A stretch of DNA of 64,000 nucleotides from NCBI GenBank assembly GCA_963762525.1, contig CAVXKT010000003.1:744001-808000 (forward strand). Reading direction: 5' to 3'. How positions within the stretch are numbered: the first letter of the stretch is position 1; every line of letters begins with the position of its first letter. This DNA is from DATFDN01 sp963762525. GTDB lineage: Bacteria; Pseudomonadota; Alphaproteobacteria; Acetobacterales; Acetobacteraceae. Positions 28,670 to 36,565 of this stretch are shown here, one piece after another. A program made the translations under genes and the position numbers. The notes beneath the pieces were generated by a model. It was not told where the DNA came from and made no database searches. It saw nothing but the letters and a program-made list of their open reading frames with translations.

Positions 28670-29326
28670 TCATGCTCGTTCTGATCTGTTGGATTTCTTG
28701 GCAATCCTTGTCCGGGCGGCGTTGCGGCGGTTGGCGATGCGGCCGAGGGCGATCCTGAGCGGGAGTTCGTCAATCTCCTTCGGGTCCCAGCCGTCCAGGT
28801 ATTCGGCAACTTCGCCATGGTCCGGGTGCTCGGGGTCGGCGAGGGCGTCGAGCATGTTGTAGAAGCCCGGGATGCCGCCACAATCCTCGGGCGGGCAGTC
28901 CCATTCACCGCCGACGTAGTGCGGGTAGGAGACGCCGGGCTTGCCGGGCCGGATGCCGGTCACCGTCAGACGGTGTGCCCAGCTGTCGCCGAAGTCGTAC
29001 ATGTAGTCGATCGTGGTCTTGCGCGGCTTAAGCACGTCGCGCAGGCGGACCTTGATCGCCTCGATGCGCGGTGCGGTGCCCCAGTCGTCGGCCGTCGGCA
29101 GCCCATAGTTCTGCTTGCCGATGGTGAACTCCCACAGGTGGTAGTCGAGCCATCCCATGGTGATCTGGACGATGTCGTGCAGCACCTTGAGCGTGATCGA
29201 GGTGGGCACCTCGACCTCGCGCCAGATCAGCGGATCGGTGTCCAGCAACTCGATCCGGACCGTGCAGATCTGGTTGGAGCTGTCCGCGGCCGAGGTGTCG
29301 TTCGCAGGGGCCTTGCTCGGGCTCAT
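28670..29326 (-). CDS. plasmid pRiA4b ORF-3-like protein (IS-associated passenger)
   Basis: A 218-residue protein of the pRiA4b ORF-3 family. Conserved blocks: IELLDTDPLIWREVEVP, LHDIVQITMGWLDYHLWEF, YMYDFGDSWAHRLTV and YVGGEWDCPPEDCGGIPGFY, with the C-P-P-E-D-C-G-G motif. The biochemical function is unknown. The family occurs widely, often beside IS66-type transposase genes. Here the ATG at 29326 shares bases with the TGA of an IS66 TnpC tail (ATGA), so the gene is translationally coupled to the remnant and was carried in by it. The reading frame is intact. Confidence 0.9.
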   Translation of the reverse strand: MSPSKAPANDTSAADSSNQICTVRIELLDTDPLIWREVEVPTSITLKVLHDIVQITMGWLDYHLWEFTIGKQNYGLPTADDWGTAPRIEAIKVRLRDVLKPRKTTIDYMYDFGDSWAHRLTVTGIRPGKPGVSYPHYVGGEWDCPPEDCGGIPGFYNMLDALADPEHPDHGEVAEYLDGWDPKEIDELPLRIALGRIANRRNAARTRIAKKSNRSERA

Positions 29327-29570
29327 GCCGCCAGTTTGGCGGATCGCTCCGTGCAGTTCCAGGGCAGCAGCTCATCGAGCCGCGCGGCCGGATAGTCGGC
29401 GGCGCGCCGCAGCACGTCGGCGAGCCAGGCGCGCGGGTCGAGGCCGTTCAACTTGGCGGTCACGATCAGTAGATCGCCGCCGCCCGCTCGCCGCCGCGAT
29501 CGCGCGAGTAGAAGAACAGCGCGGCTGGCGGCGCCGGCCCTTGGCCGCCAGAGGGCCGTTCACCGGACGG
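29324..29570 (-). pseudogene. IS66-family transposase (TnpC) C-terminal remnant
   Basis: With a small frame change near 29470 the minus strand reads LFFYSRDRGGERAAAIY, then LIVTAKLNGLDPRAWLADVL and LPWNCTERSAKLAA before TGA (29324-29326). This is the characteristic end of IS66 TnpC, where GGERAAAIYSLI-x-TAKLNGLDP and the final P-W-N block are conserved. Only the last 80 or so codons remain. TnpA, TnpB and the DDE catalytic region are absent. I could not identify the outer inverted repeat on either side. Confidence 0.8.
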
Positions 29571-29571
29571 A

Positions 29572-29862
29572 TTAAAGCCATGCCCCGGCTTTGAAGACCG
29601 GGCGGAATTGGCGGATGATCGTGCTCGCGAACAGGCCGGCCGCAACATAGGGATCGGCGGCGGCAAACGCCGCCGCGGCGTGCGCATCCGGCACCTCGAT
29701 CATGAGGATGGAGCCGATCTGCTTACCATCATCGCCCAGCAACGCGCCGCCATAGACGATCTTGTCCAGAACCGTCTCGAGATAGGTGAGGTGTTGCGGT
29801 CGCTCCGAAAGCCGCAGACCGAGACTATCCGGCTTGTCATGGCGGATCACGGCGAACAGCAT
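29572..29862 (-). CDS. YciI-family protein
   Basis: 96 residues from ATG 29862 with GAGGAG about six bases upstream. MLFAVIRHDKPDSLGLRLSE begins the fold, with the conserved R-H-D triad near the N-terminus, then GGALLGDDGKQIGSILMIE and AFAAADPYVAAGLF, the DPY-x-x-AG-L/V-F block. The YciI/dimeric ferredoxin-like alpha-beta barrel is found in chlorodienelactone isomerase relatives and many proteins without assigned function. The role here is unknown. It is immediately downstream of the M20 peptidase in the same direction (111 bases). Confidence 0.85.
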   Translation of the reverse strand: MLFAVIRHDKPDSLGLRLSERPQHLTYLETVLDKIVYGGALLGDDGKQIGSILMIEVPDAHAAAAFAAADPYVAAGLFASTIIRQFRPVFKAGAWL

Positions 29863-29973
29863 GGCGCTCCTCCTCGGTGCGGCTTCGGCCGAATTGGATC
29901 GGCCGATCCGATGGCGCATTAAAAGCCTACCCGATTCGGCATCAACGCCGACAGTGCGGCCGCGAGAGCGTGC

Positions 29974-31353
29974 TCAACCCTCCCCCAAATCCCACCACAA
30001 CCCCGCCATCGCGGCGATCCCCTCGCGGGCGGGGCCGAGCAACAGGTGCTCGTCCGGGCCGTGCTGGCGGCAGCCGTTATAGCTGTGCGGAATCCACACC
30101 AGCGGCACGCCCAGATGATCGGCGAACACATCGCCCGGCAGGCCGCCGGCGGCGTTGGGGATGACCTGGACCCGCTTGCCCAGCGTGCGCGCGATGCTCT
30201 CGGCGACGAAGCGAACGCGGGGATGGGCGGGATCGGTGCGGCTCGCCGCCATCCGGTCCCCGGCGTTCTCGACCGCGACCTCCGGGAAGCCGGCGGCGTC
30301 GAGGTGGCGTCGAAGGGCCGCGGCGAAGTCCGCGGTGTCGGTATCGACGGTATAGCGAATCTGGCAATGGGCGCGCGCGTCCGGCGCCACCGCGTTGACC
30401 GGCGCCTCCGGTCGGCCGGAGATCATCGCCAGCACGATGAAGCTGTTGAAACCATAAATCTTCTCGGCCGCGCTGAGGCCCGGCTCGCCCCACGTGGGAT
30501 CGATCGCGGGCGCCCGCTCCCCGCCCTCGACCGGGCAGCCGATCAGTGCACTCCGCACCGCCGCCGGAATGCCGTTGGCGGGCAGAATGTCGCGAACCAG
30601 GACCCGGCCATGACGATCCATTATCGAAGTGATCGCGTGCGCGAGGATCACCGCGGGATCGGCGATCAGCCCGCCCCAGTGGCCGGAGTGCACGCCGCCC
30701 GGCCGCAACGAGATCACCAGATCGAAATGGAAGGTGCCGCGCGTGCCGGTGGCGATGGTCGGGATCTCGGGCGCCACACGCGGCCCGTCGCTGCCGATCA
30801 GCACGTCGGCCGCAAGCGCCTCGCGATGCGCGGCCACGAACGCATGCAGTCCGGGCGAACCGCGCTCCTCGCTCGTCTCCAGGACCAGCTTGAGGTTGAA
30901 CCCCAAGCGTCCGCGCTCGGCCAACACCGCCTCCAGCGCCGCCAGGTTGATCGCGTGCTGGCCCTTGTTGTCGGCGGTCCCGCGCCCGTACCACCGATCG
31001 CCGCGCTCGGTCAGCCGCCACGGTGCGACGCCCTCGCTCCACTGCGCCTCCAGCCCGCGCACGGTGTCGCCGTGGCCGTAGGTGATCACGGTCGGCCGCG
31101 CCGCGTCCTCCAGTCGCTCCGCCGTCAGGATCGGGCCGCCGGCGGCATCCGGATTGGGATGGATCGCCACCGCAAAGCCCAGGCGTTCCAGCCAGGGGCG
31201 GATGCCCTGCTCGAGATAGCGCAGCAGGTCGGGCGCATGGTCCGGCTCTTGCGAGGTGGACGGGATGGCGACAAGCTCGCCCAGGCGGTCGATCAATCCA
31301 CCCCGATCGAAGGTCTGCAAGGCCAGGGCGATGGCCCCGTCACGAGTTCCCAA
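29974..31353 (-). CDS. M20-family metallopeptidase / amidohydrolase
   Basis: A complete 459-residue protein. Zinc-site blocks are in order: VITYGHGDTVRG (His, Asp), WYGRGTADNKGQHAINLAAL (bridging Asp), ETSEERGSPGL (catalytic Glu and Glu ligand), LIGSDGPR (Asp), and the C-terminal IPHSYNGCRQHGPDEH (His). The central dimerisation lid includes FHFDLVISLRPGGVHSGHWGG. M20 enzymes remove amino acids or acyl groups from peptides or N-substituted amino acids. The dipeptidase-like length suggests a peptide or ureido substrate, but this is a guess. No signal peptide, so cytoplasmic. It is divergent from the SDR gene. Confidence 0.88.
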   Translation of the reverse strand: MGTRDGAIALALQTFDRGGLIDRLGELVAIPSTSQEPDHAPDLLRYLEQGIRPWLERLGFAVAIHPNPDAAGGPILTAERLEDAARPTVITYGHGDTVRGLEAQWSEGVAPWRLTERGDRWYGRGTADNKGQHAINLAALEAVLAERGRLGFNLKLVLETSEERGSPGLHAFVAAHREALAADVLIGSDGPRVAPEIPTIATGTRGTFHFDLVISLRPGGVHSGHWGGLIADPAVILAHAITSIMDRHGRVLVRDILPANGIPAAVRSALIGCPVEGGERAPAIDPTWGEPGLSAAEKIYGFNSFIVLAMISGRPEAPVNAVAPDARAHCQIRYTVDTDTADFAAALRRHLDAAGFPEVAVENAGDRMAASRTDPAHPRVRFVAESIARTLGKRVQVIPNAAGGLPGDVFADHLGVPLVWIPHSYNGCRQHGPDEHLLLGPAREGIAAMAGLWWDLGEG

Positions 31354-31409
31354 ATCCGATCTCCTCGGTCATGGTGATGCTTCTCGTGCCACAGTGGCAA
31401 GGAGCGGAC

Positions 31410-32151
31410 ATGGTGGATAGCCCTCGGCAGGCGTCAGCCGCCATCATCGGCGCCGGCGACTTCATCGGTGCCGCCATTGCGCGCCGTTTCGCGGCCGGCG
31501 GTTACGCCGTCTTCGCCGGGCGCCGCAACGGCGAGAAGCTCGCCCCGCTGGTGGCGCAAATCGAGGCCGACGGGGGAAGCTGCGCCGGCCGCACCCTCGA
31601 CGGACGCAAGGAGGAGGCCGTCATCGAGTTCCTGGGCGAGGCCGATCGCGCCGCACCGCTCGAGGTCTGCATCTTCAACGTCGGCGCCAACGTCAATTTC
31701 CCCATCCTGGAGACGACCGAGCGCGTGTTCCGCAAGGTATGGGAGATGGCCTGCTATGCCGGCTTCCTGGCCGGGCGGGAGGCGGCACGGAAGATGCTCG
31801 CGCGCGGCCGCGGCTCGATCCTGTTCACCGGAGCGACCGCCAGCCTGCGCGGCGGGCCGGGCTACGCCGCCTTCGCCAGCGCGAAATTCGGGCTGCGGGC
31901 GGTGGCGCAGAGCCTGGCCCGCGAGCTCGGACCGCAGAACATTCACGTGGCCCATCTGGTGATCGATGCCGGCGTGGATACGGCTTGGGTGCGCGAAATG
32001 CGGCAGCGGCGGACGGGCACGGAGAGTTTCGAGCCGGATGAGCTGGTCGATCCGGCGTCGATCGCCGAGATGTATTGGCAGATTCATCGGCAGCCGCGGG
32101 ATGCCTGGACGCACGAATTGGACCTGCGCCCGTACCGGGGAGCGTTGGTGA
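31410..32151 (+). CDS. short-chain dehydrogenase/reductase (one frame break at the end)
   Basis: About 247 residues from ATG 31410, with AAGGAG seven bases upstream. Rossmann motif AAIIGAGDFIGAAIARRFAA is an atypical G-x3-G-x-G. Cofactor strand AVFAGRRNGEK suggests NADP(H) preference through Arg. NVGAN replaces the NAG motif. The active site is unusual: the usual Tyr-x3-Lys appears as YAAFASAKFGLR (Y with K four residues further than normal, or S-A-K), with Ser/Thr in LFTGATASL. A one-base slip near 32138 hides the native end RPYGERW and the TGA at 32149-32151. The next gene starts two bases later. Confidence 0.82.
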
Positions 32152-32152
32152 G

Positions 32153-32767
32153 ATGGAGCGCCGTGAGATCGAGTTCCACTTCGATTTCGGCAGCCCGAAC
32201 GCCTATCTCGCGCATCGGGTCATCCCGAGCATCGAGCAGCGGATCGGCGCCAAGTTCGGCTACATTCCGGTGCTGCTCGGGGGCGTCTTCAAGGCCACCA
32301 ATAACCGCTCGCCGGCGGAGGCGTTCCACGATATCCCGAGCAAGCGGGCGTTCATGGAACTGGAGACGAGGCGCTTCCTCGACCGGCACGGCATCACCGA
32401 TTTCCGCCGCAACCCCTTCTTTCCGGTGAATACGCTCCTCATCATGCGGGGCGCCGTCGCCGCCCGGCACGCCGGCTGCTTCGAACGCTATGTCGAGGTC
32501 GTTTTCCATAATATGTGGTGCGAGCCGAAAAAGCTGGATGAGCCGGAGATCATCCGCGCGGTGCTCGACGGCAACGGCCTCGACGCCGCGCGCCTGCTCG
32601 AAATGACGCAATCGGCGGCGGTGAAGCAGGAGCTGCTGCGCAACACCGAGAACTCGGTCGCACGCGGCACATTCGGTTCGCCGACCTTCTACGTCGGCGA
32701 CGAGATGTTCTTCGGCAAGGACCAGCTGCGCGACGTGGAGGCGGAGTTTCTGCGTTGGCAGGGATGA
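32153..32767 (+). CDS. DsbA-family oxidoreductase / 2-hydroxychromene-2-carboxylate isomerase-like
   Basis: 204 residues. EIEFHFDFGSPNAYLAHRVI at the start is the kappa-class GST / DsbA fold entry with Ser in place of a CxxC pair (F-x-S-P-x-A-Y). GGVFKATNNRSP and the end GTFGSPTFYVGDEMFFGKDQ are conserved in 2-hydroxychromene-2-carboxylate isomerases (NahD-like). It probably catalyses a glutathione-dependent isomerisation. It is coupled to the SDR gene upstream, so both may act on one aromatic or xenobiotic compound. ATG 32153 matches the conserved start, and the 26-codon upstream extension is ignored. Confidence 0.88.
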   Translation: MERREIEFHFDFGSPNAYLAHRVIPSIEQRIGAKFGYIPVLLGGVFKATNNRSPAEAFHDIPSKRAFMELETRRFLDRHGITDFRRNPFFPVNTLLIMRGAVAARHAGCFERYVEVVFHNMWCEPKKLDEPEIIRAVLDGNGLDAARLLEMTQSAAVKQELLRNTENSVARGTFGSPTFYVGDEMFFGKDQLRDVEAEFLRWQG

Positions 32768-32938
32768 TCCCCCTCCCCGGGATCAACGGGGTGCGCAACC
32801 GCCCGGGGGGCGGGTCGCCGCCGCTCTCGTGCCGCCACTCCTCCGCGGGATTTGACGCCTTCGCGGCGATCAATGAAATAGGCGGATGCGACCGGTACGC
32901 CGGAGGACGCAGAACGGGGAGCTCCGGGAGAACGCTCA

Positions 32939-34192
32939 ATGAGCCCCTTCGCCGCGCGAGGGCTGTGCGCCACCGCTGTCGCCGCGCTGACGCTGGCGTC
33001 GCTGGCGGCGCGGGCCGCCGATACCGGACCGATCAAGATCGGCGTGGTGAGCGAGTTCTCGGCCGTCGTCGGCGAACCAATCGCCAGGGGCGCCCAGCTT
33101 GCCGCCGATGCGCTGAATGCTAAAGGCGGCATCGACGGCCGCAAGGTCGAGATCGTCGCCTATGACGACCACGCTTCCGCCGCCGACGCCGTGCGCGCCT
33201 ATCAGCGGCTGGCGCAGCAGGATCACGTCTCGGCCATCGTCGCCACCTTTCTAAGCGAGGTGGCGCTGGCGCTCGAGCCCTGGGCGGCGCGGCTGCACAT
33301 GCCCACCATCACGCCGATTGCCACCAGCGACGTGATCAGCAAGCAGATCCACGACGGCTACGATCGATACAAGTACATGTTCCAGGGGTGGCTTCCCTCG
33401 ACGATCCTGGCGCAGTCGGTCTGCGATTCCTCCCGCGATCTTCTGGTCCGTGATCTGCACATGACCACGACGGCGATCGTCAGCGAAGATGCCGATTGGA
33501 CCAAGCCGCTCGACGCGGAATATCGGAAGTGTCTCCCGAAGGCCGGGCTGAAAGTCACGGATACCGTCAACTTCAACCCCGATACCACCGACTTCACGCC
33601 GATCTTCAACCAGGTTGAATCGAAACATCCCGACGTGATGACCATGGGCATCGGCCATGTCGGAGTGCAACCGACGATCCAATGGCGTTCTCAACAAGTT
33701 CCAATCCCGATGGCGGGGGTGAGCGCACAGGCCGGCAACGACACCTTCTGGAAGAGCACCAATGGCGCGACCGAGGGAGTAATCACCGAGACCGGCGCCG
33801 CGCCCGGCGTGGCGCTCAGCCCGGTGACACTCGCAGTCCAGCAGGCCTATTCGGACAAATACCATAACTTTCCGCAATATAGCGGCTTCAACGCCTATGA
33901 CGACGTGATGGCGCTCGCCGGAGCGATCGAGCGCGCCGGCTCCACCGACCCGGACAAGATCGTGGCCGAGATGGAGAAGACCGACATGGCCGGGGCAGCC
34001 GGGCGGATCGGCTTCTACGGCCGCGGCGACCCATACACGCATGCGCTGAAATACGGCCCGGACTGGGTCACCGGCATCTTCGTGCAGTGGCAGCAGGGCA
34101 AGCAGGTCTGCATCTGGCCAGCGGACAAATGCCCCAACAAAATGGCATTTCCATCGTTCGTGAGCCTGCCGGGGCGGGCCGGGGCGAAATAG
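32939..34192 (+). CDS. Liv-type ABC transporter substrate-binding protein, copy 1
   Basis: A 417-residue periplasmic receptor. Signal peptide MSPFAARGLCATAVAALTLA with cleavage after ARA-A. The mature protein starts DTGPIKIGVVSEFSAVVGEP and has the type I periplasmic-binding fold (ARGAQLAADALNAKGGIDGR, IVAYDDHASAADAVRAYQRL). It ends PNKMAFPSFVSLPGRAGAK. It captures a solute, probably an amino acid, amide or short organic acid, for the permease genes downstream. The following gene is a close paralogue with the same start and the same leader, so this is a tandem duplication. Two Cys in VCIWPADKCPNK could form a disulfide. Confidence 0.92.
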   Translation: MSPFAARGLCATAVAALTLASLAARAADTGPIKIGVVSEFSAVVGEPIARGAQLAADALNAKGGIDGRKVEIVAYDDHASAADAVRAYQRLAQQDHVSAIVATFLSEVALALEPWAARLHMPTITPIATSDVISKQIHDGYDRYKYMFQGWLPSTILAQSVCDSSRDLLVRDLHMTTTAIVSEDADWTKPLDAEYRKCLPKAGLKVTDTVNFNPDTTDFTPIFNQVESKHPDVMTMGIGHVGVQPTIQWRSQQVPIPMAGVSAQAGNDTFWKSTNGATEGVITETGAAPGVALSPVTLAVQQAYSDKYHNFPQYSGFNAYDDVMALAGAIERAGSTDPDKIVAEMEKTDMAGAAGRIGFYGRGDPYTHALKYGPDWVTGIFVQWQQGKQVCIWPADKCPNKMAFPSFVSLPGRAGAK

Positions 34193-34309
34193 CGAGAGAT
34201 CGCGCCCACGGCGGCGAATTGACGGGGTCGGAGCAATGACCTGATATACGAGGCGGGAAGCGCACGCCCGACAGGCGACGCAGAACAGGGATGTTCGGGA
34301 GACACGAAA

Positions 34310-35563
34310 ATGAGCCCCTTCGCCGCGCGGGCGCTGTGCGCCACCGCCCTTGCCTCGTTCACGCTGGCCCCGCTCGTCGCCCGCGCCGCCGACACCGGGC
34401 CGATCAAGATCGGCGTGGTAAGTGAGGCCTCCGCCGTCGTCGGCGAGCCGATCGCGCGCGGCGCGCAGCTCGCCGCCGACGAGGTGAACGCCAAGGGCGG
34501 CATCAACGGGCGCAAGGTCGAGATCGTCGCCTATGACGATCATTCCTCCGCCGCCGACGCGGTGCGCGGCTTCCAGCGGCTGGCCCAGCAGGATCACGTG
34601 GCGGCCGTCGTCACCACCTTCATCAGCGAGGTGGCGCTGGCGGTCGAGCCGTGGGCGGCGCGGCTGCACATGCCGACGCTCACCCCGGCGGCGGCTAGCG
34701 ATCTCATCAGCAAGCAGGTGCACGACAAATACGACCAGTTCAAATACATGTTCGAGGGCTGGTTTCCCTCGCCCATCCTGGCGCGATCGGTCTGCGATTC
34801 CTCGCACGACACGCTGGTCGATGCGCTGCACATGAAGACCACGGTGATCGTGAGCGAGGACGCCGACTGGACCAAGCCGCTCGACATCACCTACCAGAAA
34901 TGCTTGCCGGGGGCCGGGCTGAAGGTGCTGGATCAGATCAGCTTCAACCCCGATACCACCGACTTCACGCCGATCTTCAACCAGGTGGAGGGCAAGCATC
35001 CGGACGTGATGATGATGGGCATCGCCCATGTCGGGGTGCAGCCGACCGTGCAGTGGCACTCCCAGCAGGTGCCGATCCCGATGGCGGGCATCAGCGCCCA
35101 GGCCAGCAACGACAGCTTCTGGAAGAGCACCAACGGCGCCACCGAGGGCGTCATCACGCAGACCGGCTCGGCGCCCGGCATCGCGCTCAGCCCGGTGACG
35201 CTCGCCGTGCAGAAGGCATACGACGCCAAATACCACAACTTCCCGGCCTTCACCGGCTTCAGCGCCTATGACGGCACGATGGCCTTTCTCCAAGCCATCC
35301 AGCGCGCCGGCTCCACCGACCCCGACAAGATCGTGGCCGAGATGGAGAAGACCAGCATGGACGGCGCCACCGGCCACGTCGGCTACTACGGCCGCAACGA
35401 CGAGTTCACCCATGCGCTGAAATACGGGCCGGACTGGGTGACGGGCATCTTCGTGCAGTGGCAGAACGGCAAGCAGGTCTGCATCTGGCCGACCAAGGAG
35501 TGCCCCAACAAGGTGGTGTTCCCGTCGTTCGTGAAGGTGCCGCAGCAGGCCGCTAGCAAGTAG
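34310..35563 (+). CDS. Liv-type ABC transporter substrate-binding protein, copy 2
   Basis: A 417-residue paralogue of the preceding gene, identical in length and very similar throughout (by eye well above two-thirds identity). The copies share the MSPFAAR start, the DTGPIKIGVVSE mature N-terminus, SEDADWTKPLD, FNPDTTDFTPIFNQVE and KSTNGATEGVIT. Differences cluster in the hinge and pocket-facing strands (for example LTPAAASDLIS versus ITPIATSDVIS), so the two may bind different ligands for one permease. It lies 117 bases after copy 1, and the 33 bases before both starts are also related. It precedes the permease genes after a large inverted repeat. Confidence 0.92.
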   Translation: MSPFAARALCATALASFTLAPLVARAADTGPIKIGVVSEASAVVGEPIARGAQLAADEVNAKGGINGRKVEIVAYDDHSSAADAVRGFQRLAQQDHVAAVVTTFISEVALAVEPWAARLHMPTLTPAAASDLISKQVHDKYDQFKYMFEGWFPSPILARSVCDSSHDTLVDALHMKTTVIVSEDADWTKPLDITYQKCLPGAGLKVLDQISFNPDTTDFTPIFNQVEGKHPDVMMMGIAHVGVQPTVQWHSQQVPIPMAGISAQASNDSFWKSTNGATEGVITQTGSAPGIALSPVTLAVQKAYDAKYHNFPAFTGFSAYDGTMAFLQAIQRAGSTDPDKIVAEMEKTSMDGATGHVGYYGRNDEFTHALKYGPDWVTGIFVQWQNGKQVCIWPTKECPNKVVFPSFVKVPQQAASK

Positions 35564-35592
35564 CATCGCGCCGATGCTCCCCCTCCCCCTGA

Positions 35593-35666
35593 CCCCCTCC
35601 CGCAAGGGGAGGGGGAACAGCTGGACGCAAGCCCCCGTCAGTTCCCCCTCCCCTTGCGGGAGGGGG
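35593..35666. repeat. 26-bp perfect inverted repeat between receptor and permease genes
   Basis: Arms at 35593-35618 and 35641-35666 are exact complements over 26 bases, separated by 22 bases. They are made of C/G runs with a central GCAAGGGGAGG. The stem would be very stable. Its position between the receptor gene and the permease genes suggests partial transcription termination or RNA processing, giving more receptor than permease, a common arrangement in ABC operons. There is no U-tract. A similar run-rich element lies at 54804-54935, so this is probably a dispersed repeat family. Confidence 0.85.
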
Positions 35667-35689
35667 TAGCGGGAGGGTCGGAGAGCGCG

Positions 35690-36565
35690 ATGCTGGCCCT
35701 GCAAATCCTCATCGACGGCTTCGCCATCAGCGCGCTCTATGGTCTCGGCGCGGTCGGCTTCACGTTGATGTTCGGCGTCTCCGGCGTGCTCAATCTCGCG
35801 CATGGCGGCATCATGCTGGTCGCCGCCCTGCTCGGCTGGTGGTTCGCCGGCAATTACGGCGCAGGTGCCTATGGCGGCGCCGCCTTCGGACTGATCTGCG
35901 GGTTGATCGCCTCGTACATCACCTATTTCGTGGTGGTGCGGCCGATCCAGCGCTCGCGCGCCATTCCCGCCGAGGAGGAGGAGATCTTCATCCTCACCGC
36001 GACGCTGCTCTGGGGCATCATGATCCAGGTCGGCATGAACTACCTGTTCTCCGACAACCCCGTGACCCTGCCGCCGATGGCGCCCGGCGTGCTCGATATC
36101 GGCGGCGTGCGCACGCCGAAGAACGAGGTGCTGATCGCCGCTGTCTGCTGGGCCTCGATCGGGCTCCTGTGGCTGCTGGTGAACCACACGCGGCTCGGCA
36201 AGCAGCTTCTCGCCGCCTCGATCAACCCGCGCGGCCTGACCCTGCTCGGCTTCGAGATGTCGCGCATCTACTTCATCGTCTGGACCATCTACGGACTGCT
36301 GGCCGGGCTCGCCGGCGTGCTGCTCGCATCGTTCTTCGGCGTGAGTTCGGCCAATGCCGGCAATCTCACCGCCAGCGCCTTCACCGTGGTGATCCTGGGC
36401 GGTCTCGGCAATGTGCCGGGCTCGCTGCTCGCCGCCTACGTGGTGGGCTATGCGGAGACGCTGACCGCCTATCTGGTGGCGCCGACCCTGCGGCCGATCC
36501 CGGCGCTCATCATCCTGGTGATCGTCCTCTACGTGCGCCCGCAAGGGCTGCTCGGCCGCCGATGA
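35690..36565 (+). CDS. branched-chain-type ABC permease, LivH family
   Basis: A 291-residue integral membrane protein from ATG 35690. It begins MLALQILIDGFAISALYGLG, has the conserved FGVSGVLNLAHGGIMLVAAL in helices 2-3, the EAA-like loop GLTLLGFEMSRIYFIVWTIY, and ends VIVLYVRPQGLLGRR. These are hallmarks of LivH permeases. Unusually, a long basic/acidic cytoplasmic stretch SRAIPAEEEEIFILTATLLW is present. It forms half of the transmembrane path with the next gene, whose ATG overlaps this stop (ATGA, 36562-36565). A longer reading frame from 35654 lies inside the inverted repeat and is unlikely to be used. Confidence 0.92.
   Translation: MLALQILIDGFAISALYGLGAVGFTLMFGVSGVLNLAHGGIMLVAALLGWWFAGNYGAGAYGGAAFGLICGLIASYITYFVVVRPIQRSRAIPAEEEEIFILTATLLWGIMIQVGMNYLFSDNPVTLPPMAPGVLDIGGVRTPKNEVLIAAVCWASIGLLWLLVNHTRLGKQLLAASINPRGLTLLGFEMSRIYFIVWTIYGLLAGLAGVLLASFFGVSSANAGNLTASAFTVVILGGLGNVPGSLLAAYVVGYAETLTAYLVAPTLRPIPALIILVIVLYVRPQGLLGRR

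Noticed and set aside
35593..35666. Possible CRISPR-like repeat
   Set aside because: Only one pair of arms in inverted, not direct, orientation, with no spacers or cas genes anywhere in the window.
33251..36544. A minus-strand open frame of 1,097 codons opposite the two receptor genes and the LivH gene
   Set aside because: It is the complement of three genes with clear families and has the His/Arg/Asp-rich composition of a GC-rich antisense shadow. It also passes through the large inverted repeat. No start context or domain supports it.
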